Below are positions 9,304-17,994 of a DNA stretch of 64,000 bases, piece after piece. Below the pieces are notes generated by a model that saw only the letters and a list, made by a program, of their open reading frames with translations, did not search any database and was not told the DNA's origin. Source of the DNA: Acetivibrio alkalicellulosi (GTDB taxonomy: Bacteria > Bacillota > Clostridia > Acetivibrionales > Acetivibrionaceae); contig VLTH01000002.1 of the NCBI GenBank assembly GCA_008125075.1, forward strand, positions 1,469,351 through 1,533,350, read 5' to 3'. A program made the translations under genes and the position numbers. Position 1 is the stretch's first letter; each line of letters starts with the position of its first letter.

Positions 9304-9525
9304 ATGAGTATTCAAAATAACTATACTCTTATAACTGGTGCAAGTAAAGGAATTGGTAAAGAATTAGCTATTAAATGTGCTAAGGAGAAGATGAATCTTA
9401 TTTTAGTAGCTAGAACAGAAGATAAATTAAAAGAATTAAAAGGTAAATTAGAAAAAAATACAATATTAAAGTGGAGTACACTGGCTAAATGGCTTAAAAA
9501 TCAATTCAAGAAACTTTTTTACTAA
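9304..9525 (+). pseudogene. Truncated short-chain dehydrogenase/reductase
   Basis: The frame begins with a good AAGGAGG Shine-Dalgarno and the classical SDR nucleotide-binding start (LITGASKGIGKELA, then LVARTEDKL). After about 55 residues it runs into unrelated sequence and stops at 73. SDR enzymes are about 240-270 residues and need a Tyr-x3-Lys site that is absent here. It is a 5' fragment of an oxidoreductase gene whose remainder was lost. Confidence 0.75.
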
Positions 9526-9553
9526 TTTGAATTACTATATTTTAAAATGATAT

Positions 9554-9960
9554 TTATAAACATCTGTCTATCCAATTTTCAATATTTACTTCATTTATTC
9601 TTTCAAAATGCTTTACATTGTTTGTTACAATAGTAATATCGTTAGCTATAGCTGTTGCTGCAATTAAAATATCAAAATCGTCAAGTATTTTACCTTCTGA
9701 TTTCAATCTTGCTTTTATTCGAGCATAAATTTCCAAGCAATTCCTATCAAGTTCAATAACATTAATAACTTCCTCAAATTCTTTTACTTTAATTATATTT
9801 TTTCAATATTTTGTGAGTTATAAGCTCCATAAAGTAATTCTGCTACCGTAATTGCAGACACAAAAATATCATCAATATCTATGGATGATATTTTTGTGTC
9901 TATTCCATTTAAACCTTTAAGCCAATAAATACATATATTTGTGTCTAATAAGTATTTCAT
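9554..9960 (-). pseudogene. VapC-like PIN toxin broken by a 1-base deletion in an A-run
   Basis: ATG 9960 opens MKYLLDTNICIYWLK, the VapC start with the first Asp. The frame stops after NIEKI near 9798. Adding one A to the six-A run (9798-9803) gives an uninterrupted protein of about 135 residues ending in a PIN C-terminus (DFDILIAATAIANDITIVTN, HFERI). All four acidic residues are present across both halves. The ATG overlaps the antitoxin stop (ATGA). Either the toxin was inactivated by slippage or this is a homopolymer sequencing error. Confidence 0.75.
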
Positions 9961-10196
9961 AAACTAAAATCTTCCTTTCTAGATTCTCTAGAAGAATAAA
10001 CATCATTGATAATAGATTCTGCATCTCTATTATCAACCCATGATCCAAATGTCTTTAACAAACGTTCTTTTCTATTACTATTATCCTTGTAGTCTTCAAG
10101 AAAAATAACTAAAACCTTCGATTTCCCACTCACTGGTACTTTTTCGTTTATAGTTATTTTTCCTTCATTATATATACCTTCTACAGCATGCTTCAT
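9957..10196 (-). CDS. Antitoxin-like small protein upstream of the broken VapC
   Basis: I place the start at ATG 10196 (MKHAVEGIYNEGKI), preceded by CAGGTGA; the frame is open back to 10223 but has no better start. About 79 residues: a beta-rich N-terminus (VEGIYNEGKITINEKVPV, KSKVLVIFLED) resembling DUF2281/DUF104-type antitoxin families, then a charged tail. It overlaps the toxin start by four bases, the standard antitoxin-toxin order. A 107-bp remnant of the 5' end and upstream region of the same gene lies at 36829-36935. Confidence 0.65.
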   Translation of the reverse strand: MKHAVEGIYNEGKITINEKVPVSGKSKVLVIFLEDYKDNSNRKERLLKTFGSWVDNRDAESIINDVYSSRESRKEDFSL

Positions 10197-10256
10197 ACAA
10201 ATCACCTGCTTCCTTAAAAACATTTTATTATCGTCTATTATTATTTTATCATAAAA

Positions 10257-10720
10257 ACATAAAGTCTTCTATATTACTGACTGAACAGGTTTGTGTCAAG
10301 TAAAAGTTGGCATTTTTTATCATCCTATCAATTAGTTATTATTGCTTTGTTTTCAGATTTAATTGCGTGTCATTACTTAATTAAATAAATCTGGACATTC
10401 TCTCTTAAATAAGCGTTCACCCATTACTCCATTAATTGTGTCGACCACACCTTTTTTTTGCAACTAATATAGTTGGTTTTATCTATAATAATACAAGTTG
10501 TTATTAATTATTTTTTATAATTGTTTTCACCATAAGGTATCTCCCTCATGGATTTCCGCCTGTTTCATTGATGTTAAACCAAAGCTAATGTTGTCTTTAT
10601 ACATATTTATTATGCTGAATATATTTCTTTCTATTACTATATTATTTACAATAATCTCTATTAGGGTATTAATTTATTATGTTCTTTTATTCTCAAAATA
10701 CTGGTGCAAACTTTTAACAT
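10257..10720. other. Gene-free stretch with possible insertion-sequence debris
   Basis: No convincing gene. Bases 10286-10330 begin TGTGTCAAGTAAAAGTTGGC and resemble, loosely, the outer ends of IS21-type elements in this region. A short shared motif lies at 10452-10487. The plus-strand open frame 10498-10776 overlaps the end of the surface-protein gene and has no Shine-Dalgarno, so I do not call it. Confidence 0.4.
10452..10487. repeat. Short dispersed motif with a small inverted repeat (also at 51626-51661)
   Basis: A T-run followed by GCAACTAATATAGTTGG and TTTTATCTATA is shared, with one mismatch, with 51626-51661. The second copy has arms AACCAA/TTGGTT around TATAG. Flanks differ, so it is a short dispersed sequence, perhaps a transposon end or a weak terminator. 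Confidence 0.4.
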
Positions 10721-13243
10721 CTACCTGTCTACCTGCACTTTATAGTCATCTCTCTTTGAATATCTGTTATCAATAATTATTATGTCACCTTTAAAAAATT
10801 CTGAATTTTGAGCGTTTACGCCACCTTCTTCATCCCATTTATCTGCTTCAATATCTTTATCTACATATTTGAAAACCACTTGATCATTTTTAATTCCTTC
10901 AATTACAAACTCTACTATTATATATCCGCCTTTTAACTGATTACTTTCTATATGTGGTTCTTTATCTTTTACTACAGGTATGCTTTCAGATGGTATAAAG
11001 TAAGCACCTCTCCATTCTCCTTCTATTTCATCCTTTGCTTCCATTGGAAATTTGTCTATAAGTGATAGAGATCCTAACTTATCTTTGTTATATATAATTT
11101 CTAAACTATCTCTATCACTTCCAACTTTAATAAGATATGTGGTACCCATATTGTAATAAAGATCAATCCTCTTGTCACTTCCCTTTGAAGGATCATTTGT
11201 ATGGTAAAATCTTGGCTTTATTTCCACCCTGTCAACATCTCCTGAAAAGCTGTTTAATCCTCTGCTATTAAATCTAAAGAAAAATGCATATCCCTTTTTA
11301 ATATGTGTATTTTTTATATCCAGTCTATTTCCAACAGGTAAATCACTTACCTTTAATTCTGCACCTTTAGACGTTCCGTCACTGTTATGGAAAAATGTCC
11401 TCCACGATGGATCTTCTATTCCTGTTATTCTAAAATTGTACAACTCACAAATAATTCTTATTCTATTGTTTGACAATGTAAATGAATTACCTGCTCTATC
11501 TTCTACATATACATTTAAATACCAGTCACCTGTGCGTATTTTGTCTTGATGTACAGGAATTTCAATTGCTTCATTTGTAGCTCTTCCTTCAGATGTTTTA
11601 ATATCAAGCTCAACTGCCTCACCTTGATCTCCTTGACTATGCCATCTGTATATTACTTTATTAATACCACTTAAATTATCACTTACATTAAATGATATTG
11701 AGTTGTCAGGATGATAATAGTATCCATTCCATCCGTTTTCAAATCTTACTCTTCCAGTTTCATTATATTTAATTTCAGGTGGTGTATTGTCTATTTTGTA
11801 TATACCAGAGTTACTGTTAAATAAGTTTGTTGGTCTTCCTGTATCTGGTAAAGAAGTAGAATTCCATTGAAGAAAAGTACCCCCATTTGGAATATTTGAT
11901 GGAATCATTGTATCATTCCATGTCTTTGAACTAGAGTTCCAACCTCTAAGTGCTCCATTTAAAACCCATATTCCATCATTTTGCAAAGTAACTTTTCTAG
12001 CAGAATTTATATTCATTGACTTATTTTCATTATTTAATTTATTTTGTCCTTCTACTTTTATTTCTCCAGCTTCCCATGTTTGAGTATAAGCTCTCAAGAC
12101 AGAACTTGTCCCTATATCATCATCACCATTATCATTTATATATCTGTAATTATAATTTCTGTCTATAGAATTTGATGCTTCAACAATTGTTACAGCATCT
12201 TCTGCTAAAGATATCAATACATCTATCCCCTTAACCCATTCACTAGAATAAGGAGTAAATATTATAGTTCCCTGTGCTTCACTTTGAGGTAATTCGTCAT
12301 TTGGAATGTCCTCTGTTATATTCGTTTCTCCTGCTACTATGTATTTATATCTCACCCAGTGATGAAGATTATTTTCTGTAAGAATTATTTCTCTTTTTTT
12401 ATCTTCTGTTTCAGTTTGCGTATTGTATATTCCTCCAGCATTTGTAGAAACATTGTTTGATTCAAATGTATAATTGATTCCATTAAAAGAAATATTACTT
12501 GGTACACTGTGTTCTAAAACACATAATTCAAGAATTTTAGGAAGTTCATCTTCATGTACGGTATCTTTCCATACAAAATCATTTTTTATCTTAACTGCTC
12601 CACTTTCATTAACTCCCCAATAGGTTTTTGTTATACTATATGGGACTTTTTTAAAAGCCTGAAAGTCACGCTTTTGGTCGTATCTAGTTTTAAAATCTTC
12701 TATAGTTTGCTGCCCCCAAGGAGCAGCGTTAATTGCTTCTTGAAGTGTGTTTGCAAGAGTGATACGTTGACTGTATCCACCTTGAGCATTTGTTCTAAAT
12801 ACTTCTATCTGGGCATTTAAAATAAGGAGGGTATCGTGATTGTCAAATACATTTTTAAGGTCATTTATGAGTAGGAGATTTTGAGTCATGGTGGGTGATT
12901 CTATTATTTGATTAAGATGGATGTCTTTTTCTAAAGTACCATGTGTTATTGAATGCCAATCTTCAAAGCTAACAAATTTTCTACCTAAATATGTGGAGTT
13001 GTCTTTGTAAATGTCTATGTTTACACCATTGGTTCTATATCTTACAGTTGCTCCTGGTGTTGCAGCCGTTGCCGTGGCTCGAAATACAAGACCTATTTTC
13101 TTAGAGGTATCATCATTATTATTTACTCTCATATAGTCACCAAAATCGACTACTTCATTTTTATTATCATCTATTGAATATATTAATACACTAGAGCAAA
13201 ATGCTATAAAAAAAATTAATATACGTATATAGGCTTTTTTCAA
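10721..13243 (-). CDS. Large secreted/surface protein (DUF5704-like), copy 1
   Basis: About 840 residues. The best start is TTG 13243: AGGAGG lies eight bases upstream, inside the last codons (Met-Arg-Arg) of the preceding gene, so translation is probably coupled. The N-terminus (MKKAYIRILIFFIAFCSSVL) is a signal peptide. The rest is beta-rich with Ig-like signatures (RTGDWYLNVYVEDRAGNSF, SGINKVIYRWHSQGDQGEA), as in clostridial cell-surface proteins with bacterial Ig-like or DUF5704 domains. No catalytic motif or sortase signal is visible. It is paired with a copper-amine-oxidase-type stalk protein. The last ~395 codons recur at 62812-64000 with about 95% identical residues. Confidence 0.6.
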   Translation of the reverse strand: MKKAYIRILIFFIAFCSSVLIYSIDDNKNEVVDFGDYMRVNNNDDTSKKIGLVFRATATAATPGATVRYRTNGVNIDIYKDNSTYLGRKFVSFEDWHSITHGTLEKDIHLNQIIESPTMTQNLLLINDLKNVFDNHDTLLILNAQIEVFRTNAQGGYSQRITLANTLQEAINAAPWGQQTIEDFKTRYDQKRDFQAFKKVPYSITKTYWGVNESGAVKIKNDFVWKDTVHEDELPKILELCVLEHSVPSNISFNGINYTFESNNVSTNAGGIYNTQTETEDKKREIILTENNLHHWVRYKYIVAGETNITEDIPNDELPQSEAQGTIIFTPYSSEWVKGIDVLISLAEDAVTIVEASNSIDRNYNYRYINDNGDDDIGTSSVLRAYTQTWEAGEIKVEGQNKLNNENKSMNINSARKVTLQNDGIWVLNGALRGWNSSSKTWNDTMIPSNIPNGGTFLQWNSTSLPDTGRPTNLFNSNSGIYKIDNTPPEIKYNETGRVRFENGWNGYYYHPDNSISFNVSDNLSGINKVIYRWHSQGDQGEAVELDIKTSEGRATNEAIEIPVHQDKIRTGDWYLNVYVEDRAGNSFTLSNNRIRIICELYNFRITGIEDPSWRTFFHNSDGTSKGAELKVSDLPVGNRLDIKNTHIKKGYAFFFRFNSRGLNSFSGDVDRVEIKPRFYHTNDPSKGSDKRIDLYYNMGTTYLIKVGSDRDSLEIIYNKDKLGSLSLIDKFPMEAKDEIEGEWRGAYFIPSESIPVVKDKEPHIESNQLKGGYIIVEFVIEGIKNDQVVFKYVDKDIEADKWDEEGGVNAQNSEFFKGDIIIIDNRYSKRDDYKVQVDR

Positions 13244-13248
13244 ACAAC

Positions 13249-14238
13249 TCACCTCCTCATTTCTCTAGGTTCACTTAATGAAATTTGTTTTCTATATTTG
13301 TAATGCTTATCATCAGGATCATAATAAAAAGCAAACTCTAAGTCCATTTCATACCAAGTTTTTTGTTTTCTGTTATCTCTTATATCTAAGTCATTCTCAA
13401 TATAATACTGTGCTACGCCTCTTATCCTAAACAACTGTCCATGATCAACATAAACATTGTATATATCTGTTTTAAAATCACCAATCATTATGTACTGTCT
13501 TCCCACTAGTTCATCATAGCGATCTTTCCCTGCATTTTCTCTGGAATAATAGGCTCCAAGCTTTTTTATATACTCATCTTTATCTACCGTTCTATAATCA
13601 AAAGCATGGTAAAGACTAAAGTATTCTTTTGCAGTTTCTACAACTCTATGAGCTGTTCTTATGCCAGCTTCTGTAGACAATTGTTCTTCCCTTGTAGAAT
13701 AATGACTACTTGGGTTGCCATCCATATCAGTCCTGATAACATTTTCATAACCAATATTATCCTCATATTGGTTTAATCTCTCCTGCTCTTCTACTGTAAA
13801 AGGCTCATAAAACATATCAACTGTAACTATTGAAACAGTTCTAGTCTTTCCATCCCATCCTACTCTTGCCCCTAATGCTTCACTTACAAACCTTAAAGGA
13901 ACCATTGTTCTTCCACTCATTATTACTGCACTTGTATCAAATACCATTACTTCATCATTGACCGTTGCTTTACTTTCACCTATTTTAAGTACAATACTTG
14001 TGTCACCTTTATTTACTGTAACCACCTTGTTTATATCATCCCAATCAACTTCACATCCCAACTTTTCACTTACAAACCTAACAGGTATCATGGTTCGACC
14101 ATTAGTATCAATATATGGTTTGACATCGAAATCAATCAATTTACCATCTACAGTAACTTTCACCTCATTTGAAGCAAAAGATGTAAAAACAGATACAAAA
14201 ACCATTGTAATTACCAATAAAACTGATATTTTTCTCAT
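13249..14238 (-). CDS. Secreted protein with copper amine oxidase N-terminal (stalk) domain
   Basis: 329 residues. Signal peptide at residues 1-22 (ISVLLVITMVFVSVFTSFA). Residues ~25-150 hold two tandem repeats of the copper amine oxidase N-terminal domain (PF07833): GRTMIPVRFVSEKLGCEVDW and GRTMVPLRFVSEALGARVGW. The C-terminal ~170 residues (FYEPFTVEEQERLNQYEDN onwards) are an unassigned alpha/beta region. The domain here is a non-catalytic binding or scaffold module common in clostridial envelope proteins. It is the first gene of a two-gene operon with the large surface protein and overlaps it in the longest reading. Confidence 0.8.
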   Translation of the reverse strand: MRKISVLLVITMVFVSVFTSFASNEVKVTVDGKLIDFDVKPYIDTNGRTMIPVRFVSEKLGCEVDWDDINKVVTVNKGDTSIVLKIGESKATVNDEVMVFDTSAVIMSGRTMVPLRFVSEALGARVGWDGKTRTVSIVTVDMFYEPFTVEEQERLNQYEDNIGYENVIRTDMDGNPSSHYSTREEQLSTEAGIRTAHRVVETAKEYFSLYHAFDYRTVDKDEYIKKLGAYYSRENAGKDRYDELVGRQYIMIGDFKTDIYNVYVDHGQLFRIRGVAQYYIENDLDIRDNRKQKTWYEMDLEFAFYYDPDDKHYKYRKQISLSEPREMRR

Positions 14239-14529
14239 ATTGATAGACCTCCCAATATAGATTTAAATTATTATGAAAAGCTTATGAACATAATAGAAAT
14301 TTACAAAGACTAAAACACTATATAATTATTTTAACAAAAATTACAGGTATATAGCAACAGTTTATATTGAATTTAAATAAAGAAATGTATGAAAATAAGT
14401 CTTTCACTTTGTTTCAAGACTTTAAATAAAATCTACTTTCCATCTACCCACCTAAATTATTCAGTGAAATCATCTTAGAAGGCTATAGTAGTTAAATACT
14501 CTCATATTCATACTCTTTTGAAATGAATA

Positions 14530-14940
14530 TTATTTTATCAAATACTTGCATATCAATAGTAATTTTATGTATATACTTCTCCCGATGTATAATAACCCAC
14601 TACGACCTTTCATTATTAACATCTTTGCATTGATTACATCAGGATTATTCATATTAGTTTTATTTTGAAGCTCAATAGCTATCTTTCCTGCTTCCTCATA
14701 CCTTTTCTGGTCAATTAATTCATACATATTAGAAATCATTTTTTTAGTATCAACTTTAAGAGAAGTTGTCTCCATAAAAGTTTCTAGTATATAATTTGCA
14801 TCCCATCCATAAAGACTATCAAATTTATCAACTGTGATTCTATTATTTTCTTTATTAAGTCCTATCACATTATATCCTGAGCCTATTTCACCTAAAACCT
14901 GTGGTTAATGTGTAGTAACTATAAACTGTATATTATAACC
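14530..14940 (-). pseudogene. C-terminal remnant of an AAA-type ATP-binding protein
   Basis: In frame, bases 14940-14590 read GYNIQFIVTTH-stop-PQVLGEIGSGYNVIGLNKE and then a helical tail (YGWDANYILETFM). The VTTHxPQ segment is the switch-histidine motif of RecF/SMC-like AAA ATPases (COG3950 type), here broken by a TAA where Ser is expected. Walker A and the rest of the N-terminus are missing. The last ~25 residues look like read-through into unrelated sequence. Confidence 0.6.
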
Positions 14941-15033
14941 TCATATGTATGTATGTTGCAATTTTTTTGCGATACAAAAAACAAGCATTTTAGATTACTA
15001 AATTTCAAATCAAGTTATGGTGTTTCTGAACAA

Positions 15034-16353
15034 TTAAACCTTAGTGTTTTTTAATATTGCAGTATCCATATTTTTTTTATTTTTATTAGTCTGATAGATA
15101 ATAATTCTCTTTAAATCTTCTTCCCATTTTTTGATAGCATTTTTATAATAAACGCTGCCTTGTACTTTTCCGACTTTTATTTTCACTTTTTCATTAATTA
15201 AATGCTCAATGTGATTTTTAGCCTTAGCATAATAGTCATAGTTGTCAATCACATATTTTAAAATATTAAACCTTGAATTGCTAGTAAGTTTTGAATCTGA
15301 TACATTATAACCCATTTGATGCAAAAACGATTCTTTTTTTCTACCATTATAATAATCTTCTTGAATAGTTATTTTTCCGTTTTTAAGTTTTACTTGATTA
15401 CTATTCTCAAAAAAAGTATTCATAATTAATTTATAATTGTTCTCATTATAAGCTCGTAGCTCTGTCTTTGTTGTATAATATTGGTTACACTTTGAACAGT
15501 AATTCGAAGAAATAACATATTCACTGTAATTCTGTTTTTTGTAATCAAAAACCAATACATTAACTTTTCGGGCTTCTAATTGATGTTTACATAAACATTC
15601 TTTTCTCAATTTATTTACTATAATAACTTTATATATATTTTTTTCGTTAGGAATAAGATTAATTGTGTTTTTACATGTGTTTTTTGAAACTTCATTTCGT
15701 ATAGAAATGTTCTGTGTATTTTGCTGTGATATTTGATTTGTTTTTTTTGATTTTGCAACTATGTACTTTTTATTTTTACCTTTTTTAATAATGCTAATTA
15801 TTTCAAACTCTTCACTAAAATATTTTTTAATCAAATCTAAAATAATTATTTCATCTACTTTTATTTTTAATTTGTTTGAGATATATTCTGCTAAAGTGTT
15901 TATTGGCATTTTATTAAAATTAGAATTAAATAGTCCTTTATGATTCCTTATAATGTACAGTATCTTATCTTTATGTCTATTTAGGAGAAATGTTTTAAAA
16001 TTTCCTGTAGATTTTTGCATATACTCAGTAGTTATTAGAGTTTCTATTAACATGTTAATATCAGACAGAGAATTTTTCTGCTTTGTAATATTGATTATTT
16101 CTTTTTTAATATGTACTAAAGCAATAGCATAACATATGTAATAAGATAAAGTATTTTCATTGCATGTATATAAAGCTAACTTATTAGTCAAATCCTTAAT
16201 AATTTCTTTGTAATTTGTATCAATACAAGAATACTTTTTTGATATTTCTTCTAATAAAACGACATTCTTAATATCAGTATTACTTTCCTTTAATTCAGAA
16301 ACAACATTCAATACCTTCTGATTTATTTTCTCAAAAGACAGTAACTTCATCAA
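15034..16353 (-). CDS. Cys-rich protein with conserved C-terminal helical domain, unknown function (cassette gene 4)
   Basis: 439 residues, not recognised by name. The N-terminal ~200 residues are helical. In the middle there is a putative zinc site, CLCKHQ then CSKCNQYYTTK about 40 residues later, embedded in a beta-rich segment. The C-terminus (SFLHQMGYNVSDSKLTSN ... ILKYVIDN ... AIKKWEEDL) matches a helical domain I have seen at the end of many Gram-positive proteins of unknown function. GAGGTGG precedes ATG 16350. It is last in a same-strand group with the glycine-rich, TerB-like and HNH-like genes and is separated from them by a hairpin (16375-16420), so its expression may be partly independent. 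Confidence 0.5.
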   Translation of the reverse strand: MMKLLSFEKINQKVLNVVSELKESNTDIKNVVLLEEISKKYSCIDTNYKEIIKDLTNKLALYTCNENTLSYYICYAIALVHIKKEIINITKQKNSLSDINMLIETLITTEYMQKSTGNFKTFLLNRHKDKILYIIRNHKGLFNSNFNKMPINTLAEYISNKLKIKVDEIIILDLIKKYFSEEFEIISIIKKGKNKKYIVAKSKKTNQISQQNTQNISIRNEVSKNTCKNTINLIPNEKNIYKVIIVNKLRKECLCKHQLEARKVNVLVFDYKKQNYSEYVISSNYCSKCNQYYTTKTELRAYNENNYKLIMNTFFENSNQVKLKNGKITIQEDYYNGRKKESFLHQMGYNVSDSKLTSNSRFNILKYVIDNYDYYAKAKNHIEHLINEKVKIKVGKVQGSVYYKNAIKKWEEDLKRIIIYQTNKNKKNMDTAILKNTKV

Positions 16354-16374
16354 AAACCACCTCTTTTTTTTACA

Positions 16375-16420
16375 AAAGTACTCTTTCTTGCAGGTTTGAA
16401 TCGCAACGAAAGAGTACTTT
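16375..16420 (-). terminator. 13-bp perfect hairpin between cassette genes 3 and 4
   Basis: AAAGTACTCTTTC (16375-16387) and GAAAGAGTACTTT (16408-16420) are exact reverse complements around a 20-base loop. On the minus strand the stem is followed by TTTTGT and then the Shine-Dalgarno of the next gene. It could be a partial terminator or an attenuator/RNA-processing site that lowers expression of the downstream gene. Confidence 0.55.
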
Positions 16421-16466
16421 ACATGTTATATAATTCAAATAACACACATCTTTAATAGTTAATTTT

Positions 16467-17471
16467 TTAAGCAGATAACTGATTTTTTATTTCCTTAGAA
16501 TTATTTAATTCTTTTTCAATTAGTTCTTCTTGTATGATACTTATTTCATTATCTTTTTTAATCAAGTCAATTTGAGTTATATTCTTTAAAAGTTTCACTA
16601 AAATTATATTGTTTTCAATTACTTTTTTCTCATCTGCTGAATACAAATTATAATCAGTTTGTTTAGATACTAAGTATTCTAAAACTGAAACTTGCTTTTC
16701 ATATAATGTGAATAATTCTTTTATTCGTAATCTTAAATTAACACATACCTTTATAAGCTTGTTTAAAAAAGAAATTGCTTCATTCATCTTTATTATTACC
16801 TTATTAACTTCGCTTCGTGCTTCCTCTGCTTTACGCAAACTTGAATTACCTTTAGAATTTAGAAGTAATCCTGCTACTGCAATTGCAGGTCCAGCAGACA
16901 TTGCACCTAATATTGTTGTACCAAGAGCTATACCTCCACCACCAGTAGCTAAAGAACCTCCACCTAGAGCAGCAAGGGTAGCTTTGGTTGCTGCTGCTCC
17001 ACAAAGAGCACTGATTGGGGTACCAGTTGATGCTATGCCAAGAGTCATTGTTCCTCCATATGCAGCTAGTCCTGCTAAAGCACCCGTACCAGCTGTGAGA
17101 ACTGTTTTGCCTAGAACTTCTATTGCTGTAACAGATATGCATTCAACCTCATCTAACTCATGTTTTGTTATAGAAAACTTTTCATCTTTGTTTTCTTCAA
17201 AAATAGGTCTATTTTTAATCATTTCAAAAGCATCTGAGAATCTTTTAAAACTTTTCCATACCTCAAGTTTTTGATTACCAAGCAAATCAAGATGTTCTAT
17301 TGCCATTTTTTCTTTTTTGTCAAGCATCTCTTTCTTTTTATCATAATCACATTGTGCATTTGCAATAATTTTTTTAGCTTCATGAATTTTTTTAGCTCCT
17401 CCACAACCAGAAATAATCCCAGTTCCTCCAGATATCGCTGCAACTCCTATTAATACTAATGGTAATGGCAT
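16467..17471 (-). CDS. Glycine-rich membrane protein (cassette gene 3)
   Basis: About 334 residues from ATG 17471 (MPLPLVLIGVAAISGG), which has AGGAGAGGG upstream; the longer frame to 17522 lacks a good start site. After a hydrophobic N-terminus there is a long Lys-rich helix (~25-115). A Gly/Ala-rich hydrophobic region follows at ~120-205 (TLAALGGGSLATGGGGIALG, MSAGPAIAVAGLLL), able to form two or more tightly packed membrane helices. A coiled coil makes up the C-terminus. This resembles glycine-zipper or pore-type membrane inserts, but no family can be named. The neighbouring HNH-like gene also has membrane helices, so the products may meet at the membrane. Confidence 0.55.
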   Translation of the reverse strand: MPLPLVLIGVAAISGGTGIISGCGGAKKIHEAKKIIANAQCDYDKKKEMLDKKEKMAIEHLDLLGNQKLEVWKSFKRFSDAFEMIKNRPIFEENKDEKFSITKHELDEVECISVTAIEVLGKTVLTAGTGALAGLAAYGGTMTLGIASTGTPISALCGAAATKATLAALGGGSLATGGGGIALGTTILGAMSAGPAIAVAGLLLNSKGNSSLRKAEEARSEVNKVIIKMNEAISFLNKLIKVCVNLRLRIKELFTLYEKQVSVLEYLVSKQTDYNLYSADEKKVIENNIILVKLLKNITQIDLIKKDNEISIIQEELIEKELNNSKEIKNQLSA

Positions 17472-17564
17472 TTTTAAACACCCTCTCCTAATTTTACTTA
17501 TAGACAATACTTTTAACATCAAACACTAAAATTAATTATAATTTTACTTTTACTGTATTTTATA

Positions 17565-17969
17565 TTAGTTTTCAATTATATCGTCTAAGGCCTTATATGT
17601 ATCCATTAGATTATTTATAGATAGTATTACCTCTTCTATTTTCTCGTCAGATACTTGAAAAATGTTTTGTATTTTTTTTACAAATTCTTTTTCCATCGTA
17701 TCATATATGCCATCACCTAATATAAGTGCCATAAGTTCAATAAGCACTATATTTTTCTCTCTTGGAGAACATATATCTTTAATCTCAATTAGTACTGAAT
17801 CTAAATCCCTTTTTGTTGAATAATTGCTTTTTGGTAATCCCATTTCATTACAATAAGCATCTACTATTGACTTTTGTTCTTGTGCAAAGTTATTATTTGA
17901 CATCGCACCATGAATACTCAAGTCTAAAAACAGTTCTTTCTTTTTTAAATCTAATTGTGATAAATACAT
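17565..17969 (-). CDS. TerB-like protein (cassette gene 2)
   Basis: About 134 residues from ATG 17969, seven bases after GGAGGG; an ATG at 17984 lies before that Shine-Dalgarno and is less likely. All-helical, with the TerB-type pattern of a hydrophobic helix with acidic residues (IVLIELMALILGDGIYDTME) followed by KEFVKKIQNIF. TerB-fold proteins bind metal and are recurrent parts of membrane-linked stress and anti-phage systems. It lies 10 bases after the HNH-like gene and about 95 before the glycine-rich gene, so an operon is likely. Confidence 0.6.
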   Translation of the reverse strand: MYLSQLDLKKKELFLDLSIHGAMSNNNFAQEQKSIVDAYCNEMGLPKSNYSTKRDLDSVLIEIKDICSPREKNIVLIELMALILGDGIYDTMEKEFVKKIQNIFQVSDEKIEEVILSINNLMDTYKALDDIIEN

Positions 17970-17994
17970 AATAAATCCCTCCATTTTTTTATTT

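Noticed and set aside
10498..10776. 92-codon plus-strand frame with hydrophobic residues
   Set aside because: Overlaps the end of the surface-protein gene, lacks a ribosome-binding site, and low-complexity AT-rich sequence alone explains it.
16708..17274. 188-codon plus-strand frame
   Set aside because: Antisense shadow of the glycine-rich gene; Pro/Ala-rich mirror composition and no Shine-Dalgarno.
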